This document shows, piece by piece, positions 14,627 through 25,100 of a DNA stretch of 64,000 nt. This DNA comes from Ecdyonurus torrentis. Its lineage: Eukaryota > Arthropoda > Insecta > Ephemeroptera > Heptageniidae. A program made the translations under genes and the position numbers. Under the pieces are notes generated by a model. The model made no database searches. It worked only from the letters and a program-made list of their open reading frames with translations, and was not told the DNA's origin. Every line of letters starts with the position of its first letter. Within the stretch, counting starts at the first letter, position 1. Location of the stretch: the NCBI GenBank assembly GCA_949318235.1, contig OX439128.1, positions 48,693,432 to 48,757,431 of the forward strand. The letters run 5' to 3'.

Positions 14627-15783
14627 TTAGCCTATATGTTAGAGTAAGAATGTGACAAGACCGATGCTTGTTTGGAACATTATGTTACTATGAACTGCCA
14701 ACAATCAATAAAATATCCTCATTCATTTCCAAAACCTTCAACTCTCAATTTCTTCCCAACCTTTTAAATATGCCTATCATTCGCATGATTATTATTATTA
14801 TTATTTAAATTTAGTACCAGTTTGTGAACAGATGTATTTACTTGTTATTTGTATTTGCAGACGTAGTCTATCTCCGATAGCGATGCGTCCTAGTGCTCTC
14901 ACCCCAGTGAAACGCAAGTTTGATTTGGATCAATCAGACAGTGAGCACATGGGCTCACCTGGATCGTCTTCTTCCTCTGGTTACCTCTCACCACCTGCTA
15001 AGAGGCTCAGTGTCGGCACTAGTCTTGCCTTTGGGTCAGTTGAATAACGTTTTATGATGCATTCTATGAAAAGAAAGCAGAAAAGCGAGAGAGAGGAAGC
15101 TTTTGGTTCATTGCTTGTATTATTATAACAATTCATTGAGAAATCCATAATATCAATGTTGTTGCGAATAATATGTGTATCTCGATTTTTGTCACTCGGA
15201 GCAATATGTGTAAGTCGAGCACCATCTACATTACCTTTGGAAACAACTTACACATATTGCTTCGCGTGATGTGATAATAAATCAGATACAGTACACATTT
15301 TGCTACGCGTGACAAATAACAAGATAGACATTTTGCTAACCGTGACAAAAAAATGAGATACACATATTGCTCGCAAACACTTAGAAATGCATAATGAATT
15401 AACTTGATTTTTAATCATAGTTTCCTCAAAACCCTTGAAATGTGATCACAATTATGGTCATTTACTCTTTTGTCTTATTTTGCAGTCCTGATGGACAAAG
15501 GGCTGGCCCATTGAGTCCTGGAGGTGGTCGATTTCTATTTCGCCCTCTCACGTCAGCTTCACAGCTGGCCACGCCCCCGCCTTCCTCTCCGTCAATGACG
15601 AGTAGTGGAGGCAACTCTGCGTCTTCCTCATCCCGCGATGAACCCATGCTTGATGAAGAAGAAGAAATGCAAATTGGTCGTCATAAGCAAGACTCAGAGC
15701 AGTCAGATACACAACAACAGTCACAACAGAATCAAAATTCAAACATGAAAGATGCTGTTATGACATCAGTTGAGCCCAGTTAA
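12198..15783 (+). CDS. PABIR: PABIR/FAM122-family PP2A-B55 inhibitor
   Basis: Six exons join in frame: 12198-12304, 12886-12973, 13412-13591, 13685-13854, 14861-15034 and 15486-15783, giving about 338 aa. The N-terminus has the family's SNLKRSSSAPMI motif. Exon 3 carries SARVHQLRREERLEVVHG followed by ELEHEREMHNAIQMSQS, which corresponds to the B55-binding short motif and the inhibitory helix of human FAM122A. Later exons carry the family's Ser-Pro blocks (RRPLSPSPTRK, RRSLSPIAMRPS, LTPVKRK). The C-terminus is acidic and Gln-rich. In mammals PABIR proteins bind PP2A-B55 and block its active site, and Chk1/CDK phosphorylation regulates them. The many SP/TP sites here agree with that. The start is the first ATG upstream of the conserved motif. 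PABIR2-type genes have introns, as here. Confidence 0.93.
13119..13270. mobile_element. MITE family A, copy 1
   Basis: The terminal inverted repeat (TATTGACYAATAAA then ACAACTGTTTTGAGGC) is present at the left and, as CAAAACAGTTGTT, at the right. The core has CTTCCGTTTC and CATGCGTAG motifs shared with copies at 37186 and 40820. It lies in a PABIR intron. Confidence 0.8.
14131..14600. mobile_element. Foldback family B, copy 1
   Basis: An inverted-repeat element with a GGAAAATAAACCATC end, an AGTCCCATAGCTC..TGCTAGCACAG module repeated in inverse near 14505-14570, and a central palindrome around 14355-14425. It lies in the last long PABIR intron and is bounded on the right by a poly-T tract. 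Confidence 0.7.
15150..15380. mobile_element. Foldback element, TGTGTAAGTCG-repeat family, copy 2
   Basis: Same modules as 9833-10139 (AATATGTGTAAGTCG, CGAGCACCATCTACA, ATTGCTTCGCGTGA) in a shorter, more decayed palindrome within the PABIR intron 15035-15485. Confidence 0.75.
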
Positions 15784-16319
15784 TTATTATTTTCTTTTTA
15801 AATATAATAATAATAATAATTGATAAATTACCAATCAATATAAGAATATATGACAAACCTTGTTAACTTTTTTTTTTCTTTTTTTTTTTAATCAAAAAAA
15901 TAAATAACAGTTTATTACTGTCATTTTTAACAGTGATGTTCGAGGCACATTTACACGTACCGAGCTATGCATCATAAATTTAAAAGCAAAGACTTTTTTA
16001 ATCTTAATCTTCCCCATTATTGGTTTTGTTACAATATCTTTTTGAAATTGATTACAATTTCAGTTTTTTTAATTTTAAATGATAAAGGACGCTATTAGAT
16101 TTTTAAAGATTTTTTTTTATCTTGGGAGTCCTCTTGAAATATTCTGTTGGCTTATCACTTTTACAATGTGGATTGTGAACCAGAGCCTTCTACTTTGTGA
16201 CCTTAGCATATGTGGTGACATTTTCTTCAATTGACTTTTTACTTTGTTTGTTTTCCTTTCTGTTACCATTTGAAGTGAATATTTTTATCGCACATTATGT
16301 ATAATTACTCCCCCCACCC

Positions 16320-16351
<32 letters not shown>

Positions 16352-16548
16352 AGTAACAGAAAAATATTTCCAAAGTAAATAAAATTTGGATAAAAAAATA
16401 TATTTATTTATCGGTAGATATCTGAGGATATTAATTTATTTTGCTGTTTATGTACTGTTAAATGTACTGCTTGACAATCAAATCAAAAGAGTGCAATAAA
16501 AGTGTAAATTGTACTAATTTTATGTTACAGTATAGGATGTATAGTAGC

Positions 16549-16977
16549 TTTAAAGTATCATTCACATGAAGTATCATTCACATGACGCGTAAATTTGACG
16601 CGCGTCGACGCGCGTCGACGGATAAACAAAGTTGCAACAATATAAACAAATGGACCCTTTCACATGGTTTTAAAACTGACGCGTGCTGACGCGTCCTGAC
16701 GCGCAAAGCTGGCATCTCCCAGCTTTCGTCGCGTCAGCGCGCGTCAGTACGCGTCAAAATGACGGATGCATGTGAACGGTCCCATTTGTTTACAATAGCG
16801 CAGCTCGACGCGTCAGGACGCGTCAGTTTTCTGCGCATGCGCACGCGCATGCGCAGTACGCTTTCTCATCGCTCTCATGTGAAATAGGCAAATTCTTGAA
16901 CCCGTCAGCTCGCGTCAGTATCCGTCGACGCGCGTCGACGCGCGTCAAATTTACGCGTCATGTGAATGATACTTTAC
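16549..16977. mobile_element. CpG-rich foldback element, copy 1 (intact)
   Basis: The ends are inverted: TTTAAAGTATCATTCACATG at the left and CATGTGAATGATACTTTA at the right. The inner arms are built of GACGCG and CGCGTCGACG modules, strikingly GC/CpG-rich against the AT-rich background. The terminal AGTATCATTCACATG unit is duplicated in tandem at the left end. Confidence 0.85.
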
Positions 16978-17166
16978 AGTGGATGTTGCATAAATAAATG
17001 TATTTACATTGTTGCTACAATGAATACACAGAATCTTCTTTCCATTGAGAAAGCTACTTACAGATTGTCATCTCTTGAACTTATAAATATGGAGTGTTTG
17101 TGTTCAATGCTCGATCTTGGGTAGCAAAAATATCCATTTGCAACATCTATGGTTGATAATCAAACT

Positions 17167-17565
17167 TTAAAGTATCATTCACATGGCGAGTAAAGTTGAC
17201 GTCAATCAAGGGGTAAACTAAATAATGAACCCTTTCACATGGGCTTAAAACTGACAGGCACTGACAGGCAAAGCTCCCAACACCAAAGTTTATATGTGTC
17301 GCTATACATCAAAACGACAGATACTGACAGATGCATGTGAACAGTTGCATTTGTGTACATAAGCACTGCTCGATCCCCCAGTATCCGTCAATAATGGTGA
17401 CTGGCAGGAGCAATATGTTTTTTAGTAGCTCAGTTCTGTGTGTCGCTATCCGTCAGTATTCCTCACATGCAGAGTACTCTTTCTCATGTGAAATAGGCTC
17501 ATCTGCGTACCCGGCAGTTTCCATCGACAAATGTAAAAATTTTGTTCCATGTGAATGATACTTAA
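17167..17565. mobile_element. CpG-rich foldback element, copy 2 (CpG-decayed)
   Basis: Same terminal sequence (TTAAAGTATCATTCACATG / CATGTGAATGATACTTAA) and same internal order as 16549-16977, but nearly all GACGCG modules are changed, as in GACAGGCACTGACAGG. It sits about 190 bp from copy 1. Confidence 0.8.
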
Positions 17566-17859
17566 CTCCCTAAAGGAGCATTCACAATAGACATACAATT
17601 CAGCATAACTCAACATATTTTTATTGTTCAACAATGAAAATATGTTGATATACTAATGCAGAGTTCACAGTGCTGTGAATAAACATATACAACAATGTAC
17701 GTTCCTGTGTCATTTATATGACAGTTCTACATCCAACTACCTTTTTTTTTTTTTTTTTGCCACTGGTAGCATCTTTACACTACCTCTATCGTAGTTCTGC
17801 TGCAACTGTTGATTATATTTATTGTATCAACATAAACGATAATGGTTATTCACGCAGCC

Positions 17860-18200
17860 TTATCGCGTTGTCTGAACTGGTTCCCGTTAGATCACCGAAG
17901 TTAAGCAACGTCGAGCGTGGTCAGTACTTGGATGGGTAAAACTGTACAAAGACTGGCGGTGTGGCTGTGCTGGCAGTTTGACCACTGCTTGCTAACGCAA
18001 GTGCTGTCAACTCTTGCTTTGCCGAGATTCAGTGGTCCGGGTTGCACAGATCTGGTAGTCGAGCTCAGAAGAGTGTGATAACGGGTTGAGCCTGAGGCCT
18101 TGGTAAGCCTCAGATCATATATTAGTAGACCCTACCGAAAACGTTTAATCCTGGCCTACACCGAAAGGTATTATGGCGTCATGATGCTTACCTTACCTTA
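17860..18200 (+). mobile_element. 5S rRNA-derived SINE
   Basis: The head (about 17865-17940) matches arthropod-type 5S rRNA over the internal promoter: ATCACCGAAGTTAAGCA, then GTCGAGCGTGGTCAGTACTT, then GGATGGG. It departs from 5S after that. The tail has ACACCGAAAGGTATTATGG and GCGTCATGATG, followed by a short TTACC repeat. The tail closely resembles the 3' end of the LINE copies at 30868-31250 and 47905-48035, implying mobilisation by that LINE. Confidence 0.85.
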
Positions 18201-18530
18201 CAAAAAAATAACATGCAAATATATTAGATACTATAATATTAAGCACCGAACATTGTGAAGACCTGTTAAACCTTGCATTAGAATTTTATGTCCATTGTGA
18301 AAGCAGCTTTGCAGAGTGGGGATCAGTAATTCTTGATAAGAAAATGATTATTTTTGCTCTCCAATTCAAGTTTTATTTTTTTATTTTATTGTATATATAA
18401 ATTGTTAAGGCCTCAGAGAAAATAGCATTCTCATAACAAAATTAATTAAATAAGGGCCTTGTGAATGGCCTATTTAAGTGACTACTCACAATATTAACTA
18501 GGAATTCTTTAGAAATTCTTGGTGACAATC

Positions 18531-18867
18531 TTAAAGCCCCTCTGTAGACTTACGTTAGGAACATGACTTTTTATATCATTGAACACAAAATGGGACTTTT
18601 GAAACTGGTGTTAATTTTCCCCAGGACCCAAACGTTAACACACGGGAGAGCACGAAAAGCCTGTAAAGTAGGTTGCGGCCACTCTGACGTCAGAGTGATC
18701 GCAATGTATAAGACATTGTTACGTATGTTGCATAAGTTGACATTTCTCATTTGTCTTTTTTGACGTTGCTATTTAATTTTGGGTCAAAATAAATATATCT
18801 TTACAAATCCTATTTTGTGTTTAATAAATTAAAAAGGTATGTTTCTAAGCCTGGAGAGGGGCTTTAA
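18531..18867. mobile_element. TTAA-flanked foldback element
   Basis: Ends TTAAAGCCCCTCT (18531-18543) and AGAGGGGCTTTAA (18855-18867) are exact inverted repeats beginning with TTAA, as for piggyBac-type elements. A TCTGACGTCAGA palindrome (CRE-type, 18685-18692) lies near the centre. Confidence 0.8.
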
Positions 18868-18882
18868 CTATCCTTCTGTTCA

Positions 18883-18913
<31 letters not shown>

Positions 18914-21440
18914 AGCTTGTGGATATTAATAAATTATCAGTGACCCCTAAATAATGTTAATATTTATAAAACAGTACATATTTTAACTTCCTTTGCAATT
19001 TTATTCTAGTTAAATTAAACGAGGGTGCTCTGCTATAATGTCCAAAGTTTATTTGACGTTAAAAATTTTGTTTTGCAGCAAATGACCTGAAATGGAAAAA
19101 TTCAAAATTTGGAATGGAGCAGACAAATTTAATTCTTCTATGTGGAATTTGTACATTATATTGGCGTATCCTCAAAATATTTTGCTTTGTTTTTAAATGA
19201 GTTTGGTTTCAGATGAGATATAGCTGTGTTTATAATTTGTACTTGGAAGTTCTAAAACTATTTTATTGAAATTCTTGAATATTTTACTCTCCTCTGACAC
19301 AAAATAAACACACAAACACACACAAATGCTAATGATATAAACTTAATGAATTCATCGTATCATATTGTTGCATATCCAATTGTTTAACAAAACATGTTTT
19401 TACTTTTTCACAATGTTTTTACATTAAACTTAAATTAGAGTGTAATTTTCTACAGTTTTTAAGTTACAAACACAGTGCAGTTTTATATGACTTTGCATTA
19501 TTTGTGAATGCAAATTTTTTTTTCAATTATTGTTAGTAAAAAGTTACGCTCTTTTTTTAAAACTAATAATTTATAATATTTAACCATTTTAATATATAAT
19601 TATAGTTAATAAAAAAAAGTATATGCAAAGAAAAAAATATATGTCTTGCTCAGAACCATAGATAATATTTTAAATCAGATTTTAGTTATTAGATGCCTAT
19701 AGTGGTTATAGTTGTTTATTCAAAATATATAATAGGAATATTATGGTGTATTTTAATGTCAATAATTTTTATTCCAGGTTTAAAGCCTACGCTATGACGT
19801 CATGGGTTTTAACATAAAGTTGACTAAATGAGTTCACCCCCCCCCCCCTCCCCCAGTTGTGATTACATATAATGTAATATTTTCCACCGTTATCAGAAAT
19901 GTACCACAAACTGCAAAAATGACTTCTTTTTTGTTCCCCAATGCTTTTTTAACAACGATAGCAGACTTTAGGGGATAATAGAAAACATTAATCATCAAAG
20001 GTGAAATGTGTGTTGAGTGATTTCACGGCTACGTATTTCGATGTTTTCAGCCCATTAATGTACCAAGATTTAACATATTATACATATATTTATGTATATA
20101 AAATAAAGTTTTGAGAGAAAGTTAAATACATTTATACCTTAATATTTGTCCCCATCAGATAAATGCATTGGTACATTGGTGAAATATAGGTAAGGCACAT
20201 ACTGACATTATGCAAAGTAGTAATATAATATGGTGACCTATGATGACCTATGATGACTAAAGTATTTTAATGGTGAGGACAATTTTCACTTTTTCATATC
20301 TCTGTGTATTTATTTTAATTAAGTTATTTTGTAATTTAACTTTTACTAATTTAATATACGCTGAAATGTGAAATGTTACTTTTTCTTTTCTTTGTTTTAA
20401 AACTCATTTTTAGATCACGGCTTTATAGTATACTTTTGATTCTGTAACATTCTCAGTTAGGTTCTTGGCAACTGCACCAACATTATGCTGTTTATTGTTA
20501 AAATTTATAATTTTGTATAATGGCCTTTTTTTTGGAACCTTTGTTATTTTACAAAATCTAAGAATTTACTATATTTTTCTTTCACATTATCATTGATGAT
20601 AACTGTGAACTAAAAAGTAGAAGCAAAATACGTACCATACAAATAAGATTACATATTAAAATACACCATAATTTAAATGAAATATTTCCTAGAATATATT
20701 GTGTTAAATAAGTGAAATTTTTAATATATTATATTTTTTTCCTGTAGGTTTTTATTCAACATTATCAGATTATTGCGTATATTTCTTTGCTTTCTGTATA
20801 AATATAAAATAGAGCATAAATTACTGCCTTTTTATAAAAAACATTTAAAATAGTAGTAATACAACATAATTTAAAAATTTAGGGTTAAAATAATAGCAAA
20901 ATGTATTATATTAATATTGAAAATGCAATGAAACATCTTATATTGGTTATAATATATGTTATAGCATCAAGAAATTTTTAAATAAATTGGCTTTTACCAT
21001 AGAGAAAAATAATAATAATAATTAAATTGTATACTTCCATATAAATATTGCATTGTATAATAAAATCTTTGTGCTATTCCTAGATTCTTAAATAGAATTG
21101 ATATATATATATCGTCAGTAAAAATTATATTCAAAAAAATATTTAAAACACAAAAAGAAAATACCTATTGTATAATAGTGATAATGGTGTTAATAGATTT
21201 AACATCAAATGTAAATAAAATATTGCCTTTATTCATATTGCCAGTTTGATTATTTTTGTTTCAGTTATATTAATGTAGCCATACATTCATATTATATATG
21301 TATAAAACAAAAATGTATATATAGCTACATTACTTATTAGATGATGTCATCTAACCTGAAAAATATTGTAAATATCCTGTAGTTTATATTGTTAAAATTT
21401 CTGTATAGATAAAAATGTAGATACTAGAATTATTTCATCA

Positions 21441-21446
21441 AATAAA
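21441..21446 (+). terminator. Candidate poly(A) signal AATAAA
   Basis: AATAAA at the end of a long AT-rich stretch after PABIR. TGTAAATA Pumilio-type motifs occur upstream near 21212 and 21369. It would imply a 5.6 kb 3' UTR containing transposons, so this is only a possibility. Confidence 0.25.
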
Positions 21447-21503
21447 CCATTTTTGTGAATCAAAACCATATTTCTTTTATTATTTAGAAACGACAAAAAA
21501 TTA

Positions 21504-21846
21504 TATAGGGTGGTTTCATTCATGTTTAAGTCGACGCCATGAGTGAGTGCTAAATAACATGGGCCATTGCAGTATAGAAAAATGACTCATTTTGCCAGTT
21601 TTAAAATACTTCACAATATTTTTAAGAGCATTGATGCAGTTAACAGGTTAAATTAGTTTTTCAAGTATGCAAGAAAAGTAAAAATTACCAAAAAAAATTG
21701 CTAATTTTCCAAAGAAAATAGCCAAAAATTGCATTTGTCCTGATGCAATGAGCAATGTTATTCATTGCTAATGAGCAATGTTATTCATTGCTCAAGAAGA
21801 GCATCGAAGAGCATTCAGAATGACGTCATGCGCACACACCCTATAA
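21504..21846. mobile_element. MITE family C, copy 1
   Basis: Ends TATAGGGTGG and CACCCTATA. The interior has ATGACTCATTTTGCCAG, GAGCATTGATGCAG and GAGCAATGTTATTCA, shared with copies at 33205, 55865 and 56211. A TGACGTCA lies close to the right end (21821-21828). Confidence 0.8.
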
Positions 21847-21970
21847 GATAAATAGAGATCAGAGTTTGTTTTTGTTGCTACTCCTATTATAAAAAGAAAT
21901 ACATAAAAAAAATCATGAAACGTTCATTTCATTTTTCATCGCACTTCCTAATTTCGCGCGTGTTGAGTTA

Positions 21971-21998
21971 TGACGTCATATTTCACATTTCACGTGAC
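21971..21998 (+). promoter_or_regulatory. FLCN promoter sites: CRE-type octamer and CLEAR/E-box
   Basis: TGACGTCA (21971-21978) is followed by TTCACGTGAC (21989-21998), which matches the CLEAR consensus GTCACGTGAC at 9 of 10 positions. Both lie about 175-200 bp upstream of the FLCN start codon. In mammals TFEB/TFE3/MITF bind CLEAR boxes and FLCN is one of their targets, so the site suggests the same feedback control here. Binding itself is inferred. Confidence 0.6.
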
Positions 21999-22171
21999 AA
22001 GAAAAACAACATCTGAGAAAGTAAACAAAAATGAACATTTCGACACATCGTTCTATTTTGTCTTCTAGCTGGTAGATATTTCATACATATTAGAATAATT
22101 CATTTGAATGATAATTTTAAAATAATGAACTTTAATTTCAGAGAGTAAATATTGTACATACAAAAATAAGC

Positions 22172-25100
22172 ATGAATGCAGTAATAAGCGTCAATCATTT
22201 TTGCGAAGTTCATGGACCTCAAGTGCTATTCTGTACGCAAACTTTTCATGATAATGCTCCTTTTTCTGCCAATCAAACCTTATCACAGGTAATTTTGAAT
22301 TTATTATTATATTCTATGATTGAATTGTTAATTGTGTAATTTATTTTCAGTCTACATCGCCTCGGTTGCAGAGGAGGTTTTATGGAAACACAGAAATTTT
22401 ACGAAGCACGGAGATGTCTGTTCCTGAATGTGAGGTAGGTACAGTACCGTATGTGTGTATTTTCGGAAAGAAAATGCTTTTACTGAACGTCACAATACAT
22501 ATGTTACTTACTTACGGAAATCACTCAAATATAATGCAGAAACATACTCGCGCCAGTCATGGGAACAATATAATGCTGCTTATAGAAATCGCTGAATCTT
22601 TCCATGATTTTTATTGTTATTATTTTCTATTTTCAGGCATGCAAATCTTTAGACAAAAACGTTCTTGGATTAATTAGCTCCGATCACAATGCTCGTACAA
22701 GTTTTGTAAGTTCCCAGCATCCTCTAGCAGCCAACGTGATGCACCTAACCAAACAAGCGTGCCTTCGATCTCTCAGCTGTGAATTAACTAAGGTAAAAAT
22801 CAAATTAACTAAAAAAAATATATACAAAAGAGTCTTTAAATGTATTTAAAACTCTACAGGAATCTGCAGCAAAAGGTGACCAGCCGGTATTTTTTGGTGA
22901 TGCTGTAAGGGGCAATGTTCTATCCGTTGCATTTAGTATAAGAGATGCTCAAGCTCGTGGCTTCCATCGTCAATTTAGTTTTTGTGTCTTGATGAGAGAT
23001 GCTTTATTTTTACTTCAAGCTTGGCCTTTCTTAACCTCTCATTTTCAAACTATTATCTCTCAGCTGCAAGAAAATGCCACCAAGGTAAGAACAAAATAAT
23101 ATTACTCATGTTATTGTTTGTTTGTTTGTTAGTTAATTTTAGCAATTTAATGCTATTTTATTAACACTTTATTAACACTGATTTTATTTTGATGTTACAC
23201 TTCACTTTCAATCATAGGGTATATACTGTAGCTTATAATTAATGTAGGTCTATTATCTTATTTTTAAGTATCACTGCTTTTAAAGTAGTTTGAACGAGTT
23301 TTGATATTATTTAAACGCTGTTTTTGTGGTACCTATAGATTCCTTATTTCTTTACGCTCCTATTGATGCAATACAAAAAAATTTAGTTCGAAACGCACAT
23401 AAAAATTTAGCCGCAAAGTCGAGCAGTTTCCTCATTCAGCATTGGTTAATGGCTGAAAAATCTATGCTCCCTCCTCAGGAGATCATTCATATTTCAGCGA
23501 AAGATGTATTTATATGGACTCAAAAACAGATAAATAAGCTCTTTGATAAACAAAAAAACTTTTAAAAGCTTTAAACTAAATTTGGTTCGAAACGCAATTA
23601 GAACTTTGTGACTAAAAGAGATGAAAATGAGAATTTTTGGTTGACCAGTACTTTTAATTTAGTTCTGAATTCTACCGCTATCAGTGACGCTTGGCGCTGC
23701 AGTGGCCGAATCTTGACGATCGCGGGAGGAACGAGATATATACGTTAATTTAGCTAATAAATGTTAATAAAACTCTTGCAAATGTACTTAATATGTATTA
23801 ACTTCATTATAGTTAATTAATAAATGTACTGAGAAGCAAAGAACAGTGTTTGATTAGAAAATAGTTACAAAGAGCAATATATATATGAGCAGCCGGATTA
23901 TTTATCATGAGCCAGAGTAGCACAGTTGGTAGAGCGCTGCTCATTGCACCACGAGGGTCAGAGGTTCGATACCAATTACGGCAAAGTTTTTAATGATCAA
24001 ATTTCAATTAACTGAGCGCCAAATTTCAAATAATTTAAAAATCAGCTGATGTCAACCTCGTTCAAACTACTTTAAGTTAATTGAATACTTGTTTTTTGAA
24101 ATTTTTAACGTTTAATTCTTTGTCAACTTGATTGAGTTTGTTATATAATTTTATGCCATTAACAAATAATGTATGTATATAGTATAATATTGTATAATAT
24201 ACTATAATTTATTTACTCTGTAATTTTAGATTTATAATAAGGAACAAGCTCTGTGTCCTCAAAGAGCTTTAAGACTGAATGCAAGTACTACTATGTCAAG
24301 TACTACATGCAAGCAAGAATCGTCTTCCTCTACTTTAACTAAGCAGGATAATGCAAGCTCGCCCTGTAAACCAACCAATAAAGTTACGAGATCTCTTTCC
24401 GAGCTGACAGGGGAACCTCTTGTTTATCATCAGTAAGTTGACAGATATTTTTGTAGAATTATGCAATAAGAGCTGTATTGTAGTGACACAAGTAATTTTA
24501 TTATTATTTATTTTAAAAACATATTACATATTCGTTTCATGTGGTATACAATCATAGATTCAGAGAGCATGTTGCTCGTATTGAATTGAAACACGAAATG
24601 GAGCTTATCAGTTTAGCGTGCGGGAAAAGCTAAGGGTCCCCTAATTTAACATTACGCTTATGAGAAAAAAACACGTCTTTTGTGATTTTTGAGAATACTA
24701 CTCCACTGATTGTGGAGATATTTAAATGAAAATAATAGACTTACTTTTATGTGTTCTAAGCCACAGAAAATTTGTTATACCTTTTTAAACCGATAACCTC
24801 CATTAAGGATTGTAGCAATCAACTAGGATATAAAATGTATGTTACTATAAATGAAAAGGAAGAATAGGAAAAACCAATAAGCACTTTATCACTATGAAGT
24901 CTGTAGCTAGAGGAAAATCTTGATGGCACTGTTAACACAAATACATTAGAGTTGATTACACTCTTACGTAACTGAAGAAGAGGGTCATCCACCCTCAAAA
25001 TATCTAATTAATGTAAATATTTGTGTTATTAGCTGTGCCATCAAGATCTTTACCTAGCTTATTCACAATTTGAGCCCAATTACTACTGTACCTCATTTTT

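Larger units (their letters stand above)
15784..22171. other. Long intergenic/3' UTR region between PABIR and FLCN
   Basis: No coding gene was found. The left part contains CpG-rich foldbacks (16549-17565), a 5S-headed SINE (17860-18200) and a TTAA element (18531-18867). The AT-rich part from 18900 to 21450 shows few repeats and may include a long PABIR 3' UTR. The right end is a family C element and the FLCN promoter. Confidence 0.5.

Noticed and set aside
17865..17990. Functional 5S rRNA gene
   Set aside because: Only the internal promoter region matches; the 3' half departs and a LINE-like tail follows.
23923..23996. Functional tRNA gene
   Set aside because: Boxes A and B are good, but anticodon, T and acceptor stems do not pair; it lies inside a TTAA element and is better read as SINE-like or tRNA-derived.
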